Source: Thalassovita mediterranea
Lineage (GTDB): Bacteria > Pseudomonadota > Alphaproteobacteria > Rhodobacterales > Rhodobacteraceae
Length of the DNA: 64,000 nt
Direction of reading: 5' to 3'
Assembly (NCBI RefSeq): GCF_001458435.1
Contig: NZ_CYSF01000018.1
Coordinates: forward strand, 118,604-182,603
Shown here: one piece after another, positions 1 to 8,162 of the stretch
Numbering within the stretch: the stretch's first letter is position 1
Layout of the letters: each line of letters opens with the position of its first letter
The notes under the pieces: generated by a model
Seen by the model: the letters and a program-made list of their open reading frames with translations, nothing else
Told to the model about the DNA's origin: nothing
Databases searched by the model: none
Translations under genes and position numbers: made by a program

Positions 1-489
1 GTGATCACGCCCATTCTGGATGTGATGCAGACGATCCCGTCGTTTGTGTATCTGATCCCGGTGGTGATGCTGTTGGGCATCGGCAAGGTGCCGGGGCTCT
101 TGGCCGTGTTGATCTATGCAATCCCACCAATCGTGCGTCTGACCAACCTTGGCATTCGTCTGGTGGATAAGGATGTGCTGGAGGCGGCGGATGCCTTTGG
201 CGCCTCACCTCGGCAGAAACTTTGGGGTGTGCAGGTTCCGCTGGCGCTGCCCAACATCTTTGCTGGTGTGAACCAGACGATCATGATGGCGCTGTCGATG
301 GTGGTTATCGCCTCGATGATCGGGGTGAAGGGGCTGGGCGTGCCGGTATTGCGCGCGATTTCCAACCAGTACCTTGCGCTGGGTTTGATGAACGGTCTGG
401 CCATCGTGGCGCTGGCGATCATTTTTGACCGTATTTCACAAAGCTACGGCCAACGTCTGCAGGCACATCGGGGGCAGGGACATGAGTGA
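1..489 (+). CDS. proW: ProW/OpuAB-type betaine ABC transporter permease, 3' part
   Basis: This is the C-terminal 162 residues of the membrane permease of a glycine betaine/proline betaine/carnitine-type ABC importer. The gene is open at the window edge, so its start is not seen; the GTG at base 1 is probably an internal Val codon. Three to four hydrophobic segments are visible, and the EAA loop that contacts the ATPase lies at about residues 61-85 (EAADAFGAS then a Gly). The stop overlaps the start of the ATPase gene by 8 bases, so the two are translationally coupled. Given the catabolic genes downstream, carnitine or butyrobetaine is a likely substrate, but substrate choice cannot be read from the permease. 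Confidence 0.9.
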   Translation: MITPILDVMQTIPSFVYLIPVVMLLGIGKVPGLLAVLIYAIPPIVRLTNLGIRLVDKDVLEAADAFGASPRQKLWGVQVPLALPNIFAGVNQTIMMALSMVVIASMIGVKGLGVPVLRAISNQYLALGLMNGLAIVALAIIFDRISQSYGQRLQAHRGQGHE

Positions 490-1525
490 TCACAGCATGA
501 CCACAGAACCCAAGATCAAGATTGAAAACCTCTACAAGATCTTTGGCGCAAACCCGAAAAAACACCTGCCCAAGGTGCAGCATGGCATGTCCAAGGATGA
601 GCTGCTGGAACAGCACAATCATGTTCTGGGGGTGCATAATGTGTCGCTCGACATCATGCCGCGCCAGATACAGGTGGTGATGGGGCTGTCGGGGTCGGGC
701 AAATCCACCCTGATCCGCCACATCAACCGGCTGATCGAACCTACGGGCGGAGAGATTTTCATCGATGGCGAAGATGTGCTGGCGATGAATGACGATCAGC
801 TGCGGGATTTGCGACGGCATAAAATGTCGATGGTGTTTCAGAAGTTTGGCCTGCTGCCACACCGTACCGTGCGTGAAAACGTAGCCTATGGTCTGGAAGT
901 GCAGGGCGTCGATGAGGCCGAGAGGAACAAGCGCAGCGCCCATTGGATCGACCGCGTTGGCCTGTCGGGCTATGAGGATCGCTATCCCGGGCAACTCTCA
1001 GGCGGTATGCAGCAGCGCGTGGGGCTGGCCCGTGGTCTTGCGACAGATGCGGATATCCTGCTGATGGACGAAGCGTTTTCCGCGCTGGACCCGCTGATCC
1101 GTTATGACATGCAGTCGATCCTGCTGGAACTGCAGGAAGAGTTGCATAAAACCATCGTCTTTATCACCCACGACCTTGATGAGGCCCTGCGTCTTGGCGA
1201 CAAAATCGCCATCCTGCGTGACGGCGCTATGGTGCAGGAGGGCGACGCGCAGCAGATCGTGTTGAACCCTGCTGATGACTACATCCGCGACTTTATCAAG
1301 GACATCAACCGCGGTCGGGTGATCCAACTGCGTGCGATTGCATCGGCCGACGCGCTGGCCGCAGCACCAGCTGATGCGCCCCAGCTGGCGGGCAACACAG
1401 TGTTGGAGGATGCGCTGTCCACCATGGCAGAGGCGGAAGGTCAGACCATCAAGGTCACAGGCCCTGACGGCAGCATTGCTGGTGCGGTGTCGTTGACCAG
1501 TGCCATTCAGGCGCTGCACAGCTAA
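482..1525 (+). CDS. proV: ProV/OpuAA-type betaine ABC transporter ATP-binding protein
   Basis: A 347-residue ATPase that powers import of a quaternary amine through the upstream permease. Walker A is GLSGSGKST (residues 68-76), the Q-loop Gln is at 120, the signature LSGGMQQ at 172-178, Walker B ILLMDE at 192-197 and the switch His at 230. A degenerate CBS-like tail follows residue 290, as in OpuAA/ProV regulators of osmotic gating. The ATG at 482 sits inside the proW stop (ATGAGTGA), which is preferred over an upstream in-frame start at 425. No periplasmic binding protein is visible; it presumably lies upstream of the window. A hairpin terminator follows the stop. Confidence 0.93.
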   Translation: MSDHSMTTEPKIKIENLYKIFGANPKKHLPKVQHGMSKDELLEQHNHVLGVHNVSLDIMPRQIQVVMGLSGSGKSTLIRHINRLIEPTGGEIFIDGEDVLAMNDDQLRDLRRHKMSMVFQKFGLLPHRTVRENVAYGLEVQGVDEAERNKRSAHWIDRVGLSGYEDRYPGQLSGGMQQRVGLARGLATDADILLMDEAFSALDPLIRYDMQSILLELQEELHKTIVFITHDLDEALRLGDKIAILRDGAMVQEGDAQQIVLNPADDYIRDFIKDINRGRVIQLRAIASADALAAAPADAPQLAGNTVLEDALSTMAEAEGQTIKVTGPDGSIAGAVSLTSAIQALHS

Positions 1526-1552
1526 GACCAAGTGGGGATTTGAACAGCCAAG

Positions 1553-1580
1553 AGGCCGCCTGTTTTGGGCGGCCTTTTTC
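1553..1580 (+). terminator. Rho-independent terminator after proV
   Basis: An 8-bp GC-rich stem (AGGCCGCC / GGCGGCCT) with a 7-base loop is followed by a T run. It ends the transporter operon, and may also serve the convergent regulator gene on the other strand. Confidence 0.85.
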
Positions 1581-1614
1581 GTGTGTTTTATCATTGTTGC
1601 TTTGGTTGGGGGGC

Positions 1615-2565
1615 TTAGGTCGCGTTAATCATCTGGCGGACCTGTCTGGGGGTGACCCCAAATTCCGCGCGAAAGGCGCGTGTCAGGGCTGTCGGGTCAT
1701 GATAACCGCAGCGCAGCGCCACCTCTGTGACGCTGGCTTGGGTCTGTTCCAGACGACGGCGGGCTTCGGCCAGCCGGATCTTGCGATAGATCTGGGCTGG
1801 GGTCTGACCGGTTTCCGCCCGTGCGATCTGTTCCAAACGTCGGGCACTGATGCCGATGCGCTGCGCCAGTGCGGGGATGGGCAGTGGCGCCTCGATGTGG
1901 CGGCGCATCAGGGCGGCAGCAGCGCGCAGCAGTTGATCTTCGGGCCAGCGCCGAAGCGGGTTCATTTGCGGATCGCGTTCCCCGAACATGAACAGCGATG
2001 AAACCTCAAGGGCCAGCGTGGCACCGTGATGGCGTTCTATCATTTCAAGTAGCAGTTCCAGCGTTGTCGTCGCGCCGCCGCAACTGGCGCGGTTGCCGTC
2101 GATGACCCAGCGGGTATCAACCACATCAATGGTTGGAAAGGCCTCGGCCAGATCGCCCAGCACATCCCAATGTGCGGTGGCGCGGTGCCCGTCCAGCAGC
2201 CCCGCCGATGCCAGCAGCCACGCGCCAGTATCCAATCCCGCCAGCACATCAAACCGCCCCGCCGCCGCCCGCAGGCTGCGGCGCAATTCCGGGGTGTCCA
2301 GTGTTTCGTAGCCGTAGCTGGGCATGACCAGCAATGCGGCGCCGCCGGTGTCGGCGCTCAACGCTTTGGGGTGTACGGGCAGCGCAGAAGAGGACAGAAG
2401 AACCTCACCCCGCTGGCTATAATACCCCCAGTCATAAAGCCTGCGCCGAGACAGCGAATTTGCAGCGCGTAGCGGTTCCACCGCGTTGGCAAGGCAGAGG
2501 TTTGAAAAACCGTCAAACAGCATCAACCCGATATGTCGGGGTGTATCTGATTGCGCTTTATGCAC
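1615..2565 (-). CDS. GlxA-family transcriptional regulator (CdhR-like, DJ-1/PfpI plus AraC HTH)
   Basis: A regulator of about 316 residues with an N-terminal class I amidotransferase-like (DJ-1/PfpI) domain at about 5-170, containing HIGLMLFDGFS and a LDTGAWLLA nucleophile-elbow region, and a C-terminal AraC double helix-turn-helix at about 215-316 (AQRIGISARRLEQ and ALRCGYHDPTALTRAF). The elbow has no Cys, so it is probably non-catalytic and used for sensing. Regulators of this architecture (CdhR, GbdR) control carnitine and glycine betaine catabolism in Pseudomonas. Here the gene sits divergently next to carnitine genes, so that role is inferred. The GTG at 2565 is chosen because GGATAA lies 7 bases upstream; a TTG at 2586 is the alternative. 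Confidence 0.85.
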   Translation of the reverse strand: MHKAQSDTPRHIGLMLFDGFSNLCLANAVEPLRAANSLSRRRLYDWGYYSQRGEVLLSSSALPVHPKALSADTGGAALLVMPSYGYETLDTPELRRSLRAAAGRFDVLAGLDTGAWLLASAGLLDGHRATAHWDVLGDLAEAFPTIDVVDTRWVIDGNRASCGGATTTLELLLEMIERHHGATLALEVSSLFMFGERDPQMNPLRRWPEDQLLRAAAALMRRHIEAPLPIPALAQRIGISARRLEQIARAETGQTPAQIYRKIRLAEARRRLEQTQASVTEVALRCGYHDPTALTRAFRAEFGVTPRQVRQMINAT

Positions 2566-2659
2566 GTTTTTTATCCAATTCTGCAAGGTCAGGTGGCTAA
2601 CCCTGCGTTAGCGTCCGGCAAAAGGCAATCTTAAACCACTGTCGTGAGGGGAGGGCATC

Positions 2660-3853
2660 ATGCCACAAGACGCAGATACAGCCGCTTCGGGTCTGAACTT
2701 TGGCCTGAGCGCGGAGCAGGAGATGATCGCCTCCACCGTGCGCAGTTTTGTCGAACAAGAGATCTACCCGCACGAGGCCGAGGTTGAGCGCACCGGTCAT
2801 GTGCCGCCTGAACTGGGCAACGCGATCAAGCAGAAGTGCATCGATCTGGGATTTTACGCCTGCAACTTCCCCGAAGAGGTCGGCGGCGCGGGGCTGAGCC
2901 ACATGGATTTCACTCTGGTGGAACGGGAACTGGGCCGTGGCAGTATGGCCTTGACCCATTTCTTTGGCCGGCCGCAAAACATCCTGATGGCCTGCGAAGG
3001 GGATCAGCGCGACAAATACCTGTTGCCTGCAGTGCGCGGGGACAAGATGGATGCGCTGGCGATGACCGAACCGGATGCCGGATCTGACGTGCGCGGCATG
3101 AAATGTCAGGCGCGTCGCGACGGAGGGGATTGGGTGATCAACGGCTCCAAGCATTTCATTTCAGGGGCAGAGCATGCGGATTTCTTCATCGTGTTTGTCG
3201 CCACAGGCGAAGATGACACACCGCGCGGGCCGAAGAAGCGGATTACCTGTTTTCTGGTCGATCGTGGTCATCCCGGTTTTGAGGTCCGCGAGGGATACAA
3301 TTCGGTCAGTCACAAGGGATACAAAAACTACATCCTTACCTTCGATGATTGCCGCCTGCCGGATGCGCAGGTTTTGGGCGCCGTTGATGGCGGATTTGAT
3401 GTGATGAACGAATGGCTTTACGCCACACGTCTGACCGTGGCGGCGTTTTGTGTCGGACGGGCGCGGCGCTGTTTTGACCATGCGCTGCACTACGCGGCGG
3501 AACGCAAACAGTTCGGCCAACAGATTGCCAAGTTTCAGGGGATCAGTTTCCAGATCGCTGATATGATTACCGAAATTGACGCCGCCGACTGGATGACTCT
3601 GTCTGGCGCCTGGCGGCTGGATCAGGGGCTGCCTGCCAACCGCGAAATTGCCAGCGCCAAGCTGTACGCCAGTGAAATGCTGGCTCGGGTGACGGACACC
3701 ACGTTGCAGATTTTTGGTGGTATGGGGCTGATGGATGATTTCCCCATCGAACGGTTCTGGCGCGATGCGCGGGTGGAACGGATCTGGGACGGAACCAGCG
3801 AAATTCAGCGCCACATCATCAGCCGGGATCTGTTCCGGCCCTTGGGTGCCTAA
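2660..3853 (+). CDS. Acyl-CoA dehydrogenase, CaiA/butyrobetainyl-CoA dehydrogenase-like
   Basis: A 397-residue FAD-dependent acyl-CoA dehydrogenase of normal length. The first family signature appears as AMTEPDAGSDVRG and the C-terminal one as QIFGGMGLMDDFPIERFWRDARV. In this setting the probable reaction is oxidation of gamma-butyrobetainyl-CoA to crotonobetainyl-CoA, feeding the CaiD-like hydratase two genes downstream. This is inferred from context; the fold alone fits any short acyl-CoA. The ATG at 2660 has GAGGGGAGGG just upstream. Its stop is immediately followed by the GTG start of the CoA ligase, so the two are one transcription and translation unit. Confidence 0.88.
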   Translation: MPQDADTAASGLNFGLSAEQEMIASTVRSFVEQEIYPHEAEVERTGHVPPELGNAIKQKCIDLGFYACNFPEEVGGAGLSHMDFTLVERELGRGSMALTHFFGRPQNILMACEGDQRDKYLLPAVRGDKMDALAMTEPDAGSDVRGMKCQARRDGGDWVINGSKHFISGAEHADFFIVFVATGEDDTPRGPKKRITCFLVDRGHPGFEVREGYNSVSHKGYKNYILTFDDCRLPDAQVLGAVDGGFDVMNEWLYATRLTVAAFCVGRARRCFDHALHYAAERKQFGQQIAKFQGISFQIADMITEIDAADWMTLSGAWRLDQGLPANREIASAKLYASEMLARVTDTTLQIFGGMGLMDDFPIERFWRDARVERIWDGTSEIQRHIISRDLFRPLGA

Positions 3854-5902
3854 GTGGGCGCTCGCGATCTTACCCGCCTGCTGACACCACGGTCCATTGC
3901 GGTGATCGGCGGCGGCACATGGGCGGGCAATGTCATTGCTGAATGCCGCAAAATCGGGTTTTCCGGTCCTCTTTACGCTGTGCATCCCAGTCGCGATGAG
4001 GTGGCAGGCGTGCGTGCCGTCCCCTCCGTCAATGATCTGCCAGAGGCGGTGGATGCGGCCTTTGTCGGGGTGAACCGCAATGCCACGGTGGATGTGGTGC
4101 GCGATCTGGCTGCGCGCGGTGCGGGCGGCGCGGTGTGCTTTGCCTCTGGTTTTCTGGAGGCGGACGCCGAAACAGGTGATGGCGCGGATCTGCAGGCGGC
4201 ACTTCTGTCTGCGGCGGGGGATATGCCTATTCTGGGGCCCAATTGCTATGGGTTCATCAACTATTTGGATGGGGTTGCGCTGTGGCCGGATCAGCACGGT
4301 GGTCGCCCAGTTGATCGGGGTGTCGCCATCCTGACCCAAAGTTCCAATATCGCGATCAACCTGTCGATGCAGCGTCGTGGCCTGCCATTGGCCTATCTGG
4401 TGACGCTGGGCAATCAGGCGCAGACGGGCCTTTCGGAGGTGGCGCAGGCGCTGCTGGCCGATCCGCGCGTCACCGCGCTGGGCCTGCATATTGAGGGGAT
4501 CGATGATCTGCGCGGCTTCGAGGCGCTGGCGCATGCCGCATATGACGCGGGCAAAGCGATCGTCGCGCTAAAGGTTGGCGCATCGGAACAGGCGCAGGCC
4601 GCCACGATTTCCCACACCGCGTCATTGGCGGGATCTGCTGCGGGGGCGACCGCGTTGTTGCGGCGTTTGGGCATCGCGCAGGTCGGCAGTCTGGACACCA
4701 TGCTGGAGGCGTTGAAAATCCTGCACGTGGCGGGACCTTTGCCGCATGCTGGGATAGTCTCGGCCTCTTGCTCGGGCGGCGAAGCCAGCCTGATGGCCGA
4801 TATCGGCGCCGCCGCTGGCGTGACCTATCCGCCGCTGTCAGAGGCGCAGCAAACAGGGTTGCGTGCCGCGCTTGGCCCCCATGTGGCATTGGCCAATCCG
4901 CTGGATTATCATACCTACATTTGGGGGGATGAGGCGGCGATGCAGGCTTGCTTTGGCGCCATGATGACAGCGGATGTTGCACTGGGCGTGTTGGTTCTGG
5001 ATCTGCCGCGTGCGGATCGGTGTGCGCCCGATGACTGGATGCCGACCGTGCGCGCCCTTTGTGCCGCGCGCGCTGCGCAATCCCGTCCGATGGCGGTTTT
5101 AACCTCGCTGCCCGAAGGATTGCCAGAGGAGGTATCGCAGGATCTATTGGCGGCGGGGATTATTCCAATGCACGGAATGGACCCCGCGTTACAGGCCATT
5201 GCCGCTGTGGCAGACATGCGCACGCCTGATCCCCAGCAATTGTTGTTGCCGCCGGGCGACTTAGAGGAGGGCGTGGTTCTGCATGAGGCCGAGGCCAAGG
5301 CCGCATTAGTGCACTATGGCCTAACCGTTCCCCGCCGGTTGGAGGTGACGCGCGATCAGCTGGCCCAAGCTGCGCAAGAGTTGGGGTATCCGCTGGTGCT
5401 GAAAACCGCTGGGCTGGCCCATAAATCCGAGGCAGGTGGTGTCGCCTTGAACCTGACAACCGTGGAAGCGGTTGAGCAAGCGGCGCAGGCGATGGGCGGG
5501 CAGGCGTTTTTGCTGGAACAGATGGTGACAGGCGCGGTGGCCGAACTGTTGATCGGCGTCACCTGTGACGCGGCGCATGGCTACGTTCTGACGCTGGCCG
5601 CAGGTGGGGTGACCACCGAGCTGTTGCAGGACAGCACGCAGTTGCTGATCCCCGCCGCCCGTGCCGATGTGGCGACCGCGCTCGACCGGCTGAGGATTGC
5701 GCCGCTATTGTATGGGTTCCGTGGCAAACCCGCTGCTGACTTAAACAGCATTCTGGACGCGGTGATGGCGGTGCAGGACTATGTCATCGCAAAACGCCCC
5801 AGTGAGATTGACATCAACCCATTGATCTGCGCGCCGCATATGGCTGTGGCCGCAGATGCCTTGATCAAGACAGGAGGTCACGATGACAGAAGTGACAGCT
5901 GA
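3854..5902 (+). CDS. ADP-forming acyl-CoA ligase (acetate-CoA ligase type, fused subunits)
   Basis: A 682-residue single-chain NDP-forming acyl-CoA synthetase. Domains in order: CoA-binding Rossmann domain (about 1-130, RSIAVIGGG), two succinyl-CoA-ligase-like domains (about 150-440) with the phospho-His region ISHTASLAG near residue 253, and a C-terminal ATP-grasp domain (about 470-680, with LVLKTAGLAHKSEAGGV). The family makes acyl-CoA, ADP and phosphate reversibly. Between an acyl-CoA dehydrogenase and a CaiD homologue it probably activates butyrobetaine, crotonobetaine or carnitine, a job done elsewhere by AMP-forming CaiC/BbsA-type ligases. Start GTG 3854 directly abuts the upstream stop; the 3' end overlaps the next gene by 20 bases. 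Confidence 0.87.
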   Translation: MGARDLTRLLTPRSIAVIGGGTWAGNVIAECRKIGFSGPLYAVHPSRDEVAGVRAVPSVNDLPEAVDAAFVGVNRNATVDVVRDLAARGAGGAVCFASGFLEADAETGDGADLQAALLSAAGDMPILGPNCYGFINYLDGVALWPDQHGGRPVDRGVAILTQSSNIAINLSMQRRGLPLAYLVTLGNQAQTGLSEVAQALLADPRVTALGLHIEGIDDLRGFEALAHAAYDAGKAIVALKVGASEQAQAATISHTASLAGSAAGATALLRRLGIAQVGSLDTMLEALKILHVAGPLPHAGIVSASCSGGEASLMADIGAAAGVTYPPLSEAQQTGLRAALGPHVALANPLDYHTYIWGDEAAMQACFGAMMTADVALGVLVLDLPRADRCAPDDWMPTVRALCAARAAQSRPMAVLTSLPEGLPEEVSQDLLAAGIIPMHGMDPALQAIAAVADMRTPDPQQLLLPPGDLEEGVVLHEAEAKAALVHYGLTVPRRLEVTRDQLAQAAQELGYPLVLKTAGLAHKSEAGGVALNLTTVEAVEQAAQAMGGQAFLLEQMVTGAVAELLIGVTCDAAHGYVLTLAAGGVTTELLQDSTQLLIPAARADVATALDRLRIAPLLYGFRGKPAADLNSILDAVMAVQDYVIAKRPSEIDINPLICAPHMAVAADALIKTGGHDDRSDS

Positions 5903-6686
5903 GACCCTAAACCCGATTGAAACCCGCCGAGACGGTCATGTGTTGGAGGTGACACTGAACCGTGGCAAGGCCAATGCCATTGATCTGGCTACCAGCCGTA
6001 TCATGGGCAAGGTGTTCCAGGATTTCCGCGATGATCCAGAATTGCGCGTTGCGATCATCACCGCCGCGGGAGAGAAGTTTTTCTGCCCCGGCTGGGATCT
6101 GAAGGCTGCCGCCGATGGCGATGCAGTGGATGGAGACTATGGCGTCGGCGGCTTTGGCGGCCTGCAGGAATTGCGCGGGCTCAACAAACCGGTGATCGCG
6201 GCGGTGAATGGCATCTGCTGCGGTGGCGGTCTGGAACTGGCGCTGTCTGCCGATATCATCATGGCGGCGGATCACGCGACCTTTGCCCTGCCGGAAATCC
6301 GATCCGGCACAGTGGCCGATGCGGCATCAATCAAGCTGCCCAAACGTATCCCGTATCATATCGCGATGGAGATGCTGTTCACGGGCCGTTGGCTGGATGC
6401 GGAAGAGGCGGCGCGTTGGGGGATGATCAATCAGGTGCATCCTGCGGATCAGCTGCTGGCGCGAGCACGGGAGATGGCGCAGCTCATCGCCTCTGGTCCG
6501 CCGCTGGTCAATGCCGCGATCAAAGAGATCGTGCGCGAGGCTGAGGATATGAAATTTCAGGACGCGATGAATCGCATCACCAAAAGCCAGTTCGCGACTG
6601 TCGAAACACTCTACACATCTGAGGATCAGCTAGAAGGCGCGCGCGCCTTTGCGGAAAAACGCGATCCCGTCTGGAAAGGAAAATAA
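5883..6686 (+). CDS. caiD: CaiD-like crotonobetainyl-CoA hydratase (crotonase family)
   Basis: A 267-residue crotonase-fold enzyme whose whole sequence tracks E. coli CaiD: KANAIDLATS, FRDDPELRVAIIT, GEKFFCPGWDLKAAA, NKPVIAAVNG and the C-terminal FAEKRDPVWKGK are near-identical to recalled CaiD segments. It should hydrate crotonobetainyl-CoA to L-carnitinyl-CoA. The residues just after the AAVNG oxyanion-hole stretch are ICCGGG, with two Cys, a small difference from CaiD. It overlaps the CoA ligase by 20 bases and is followed after 2 bases by the BKACE gene, so it belongs to one operon. In E. coli this enzyme works anaerobically in reverse; here, with a dehydrogenase upstream, the hydrating direction is more likely. 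Confidence 0.88.
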   Translation: MTEVTAETLNPIETRRDGHVLEVTLNRGKANAIDLATSRIMGKVFQDFRDDPELRVAIITAAGEKFFCPGWDLKAAADGDAVDGDYGVGGFGGLQELRGLNKPVIAAVNGICCGGGLELALSADIIMAADHATFALPEIRSGTVADAASIKLPKRIPYHIAMEMLFTGRWLDAEEAARWGMINQVHPADQLLARAREMAQLIASGPPLVNAAIKEIVREAEDMKFQDAMNRITKSQFATVETLYTSEDQLEGARAFAEKRDPVWKGK

Positions 6687-6688
6687 TC

Positions 6689-7606
6689 ATGCCACTGACT
6701 ATGAACCGCGATGTTTTCATCACCTGCGCTGTCACCGGATCAGGCGGTACACAGGATCGCAGCCCGCATGTGCCACGCAGTCCCGAACAGATCGCCAATT
6801 CCGCCATTGATGCGGCCAAGGCTGGCGCCGCCGTGGTGCATTGCCATGTGCGCGATCCTGAAACCGGTGCGCCCAGCCGTGACCTTGGGCTGTACCGTGA
6901 GGTGACAGATCGTGTGCGCGATGCTGATGTGGATGTTGTTTTGAACCTGACCGCAGGCATGGGCGGCGATATGGTCTTTGGCTCGACCGAGGCGCCGCTG
7001 CCGGTGAACGCGGCGGGAACGGACATGGTGGGCGCCACCGAACGGATGGCGCACATCGCCGAATGCCTGCCCGAGATTTGCACGCTGGATTGCGGCACCA
7101 TGAACTTTGCCGAAGCCGACTATGTGATGACCAACACCCCCGGCATGTTGCGCGCGATGGGGCAGATGATGACGGATCTGGGCGTAAAGCCCGAGATCGA
7201 GGCCTTTGATACCGGTCATCTTTGGTTCGCCAAGGAATTGGTGAAAGAGGGTATCTTGGAACCCAACGCGCTGGTGCAGCTGTGTATGGGCGTGCCGTGG
7301 GGCGCACCGAATGATCTGAACACCTTTATGGCGATGGTGAATAACGTGCCCGATGACTGGAACTGGTCTGCGTTCTCATTGGGGCGCGATCAGATGGCCT
7401 ATGTGGCGGCGGCTGTTCTGGCAGGCGGCAACGTGCGCGTCGGGCTAGAGGATAACCTGTGGCTCGATAAGGGCGTGCTGGCGACCAACGCACAATTGGT
7501 CGAACGCGCGGTCACCATCATTGAAAACATGGGCGCGCGGGTTATTGGCCCAGAGGCTGTGCGCGAACGGTTGGGATTGGTCAAACGGGCGCCTGTGTCA
7601 TCGTGA
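6689..7606 (+). CDS. BKACE-family beta-keto acid cleavage enzyme, probable 3-dehydrocarnitine:acetyl-CoA cleavage
   Basis: A 305-residue DUF849/BKACE protein with a TIM-barrel fold that binds a divalent metal through His51 and His53 (VVHCHVRDP). The family condenses a beta-keto acid with acetyl-CoA, giving acetoacetate and a new CoA ester. Next to carnitine dehydrogenase its substrate is most likely 3-dehydrocarnitine, giving acetoacetate and betainyl-CoA, as for CdhC of Pseudomonas. That assignment rests on neighbours, since BKACE members differ in substrate. It starts 2 bases after caiD with AAGGAAAA upstream. Confidence 0.88.
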   Translation: MPLTMNRDVFITCAVTGSGGTQDRSPHVPRSPEQIANSAIDAAKAGAAVVHCHVRDPETGAPSRDLGLYREVTDRVRDADVDVVLNLTAGMGGDMVFGSTEAPLPVNAAGTDMVGATERMAHIAECLPEICTLDCGTMNFAEADYVMTNTPGMLRAMGQMMTDLGVKPEIEAFDTGHLWFAKELVKEGILEPNALVQLCMGVPWGAPNDLNTFMAMVNNVPDDWNWSAFSLGRDQMAYVAAAVLAGGNVRVGLEDNLWLDKGVLATNAQLVERAVTIIENMGARVIGPEAVRERLGLVKRAPVSS

Positions 7607-7629
7607 TGACGGCTGGTGTCTGCGCACTG

Positions 7630-7689
7630 CGGCGGCTGTTATCCGCCGTCGCGGGCGCGGGGGCCGGATCACCGGCCTGACCTCAGGCC
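7630..7689 (+). repeat. Cluster of three hairpins between BKACE and lipoprotein genes
   Basis: Three inverted repeats follow each other: CGGCGG/CCGCCG (7630-7635/7643-7648), GGCCGG/CCGGCC (7662-7667/7672-7677) and GGCCTGA/TCAGGCC (7674-7680/7683-7689). The last two share bases 7674-7677 and so cannot form together. There is no T run, so this is not a standard terminator; it may protect the mRNA end or tune read-through into the lipoprotein gene. Confidence 0.5.
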
Positions 7690-7734
7690 GCGCACTATGA
7701 TAGCGTGAGGGAAAGAGCATAACGGAGTGGTGAT

Positions 7735-8145
7735 ATGCCCAGATTCAGCGCCCTTTCCCGATCGTTGACCATCGCAGCAGCACTGGCGGTTTCCGCCTGC
7801 CAGACAGAGGCCGACGCCCCAAAACAAACATCGGCTGAAAAACAGCCCGCACCACAGGTGCAAAGTGCCCGCCCGCTGATTGACCTGTCCGTCCCTGCCA
7901 AACCTGATCCGGCAGCACGGGCGACGTGTCAGGCGCAGGGCGGCACATATCAAATCGGCGGTTTGGCGCGCCAATATGTCTGTTTCCGGCCCCAGCCGGA
8001 TGCAGGGCAGGCGTGCCGCACTGAAAACGACTGCACAGGCTTTTGTCTGGCAGAAACCAAGCAATGCAGCGCACAGACGCCGATCTTTGGGTGTTTTGAC
8101 CTCTTGGACGCGGATGGACGCCAGCAAACCATTTGTATCGACTAA
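7735..8145 (+). CDS. Small Cys-containing lipoprotein in the carnitine cluster
   Basis: A 136-residue exported lipoprotein of unknown function. A signal peptide ends in the lipobox AVSAC at about residue 22, so the mature protein should be lipid-anchored. A low-complexity Pro/Ala/Gln linker follows, then a compact C-terminal domain (about 62-136) with about seven Cys, probably disulfide-bonded in the periplasm (ATCQAQGG, QACRTENDCTGFC, TKQCS). It lies between the BKACE and carnitine dehydrogenase genes on the same strand, GGAG is upstream of the ATG, and 17 bases separate it from the next gene. No domain was recognised; a link to substrate uptake is only a guess from position. Confidence 0.8.
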   Translation: MPRFSALSRSLTIAAALAVSACQTEADAPKQTSAEKQPAPQVQSARPLIDLSVPAKPDPAARATCQAQGGTYQIGGLARQYVCFRPQPDAGQACRTENDCTGFCLAETKQCSAQTPIFGCFDLLDADGRQQTICID

Positions 8146-8162
8146 GGAAATACGGGGAACGC

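Noticed and set aside
6732..7307. A 191-codon minus-strand frame rich in Arg and Pro
   Set aside because: It is antisense to the BKACE gene and has typical shadow composition.
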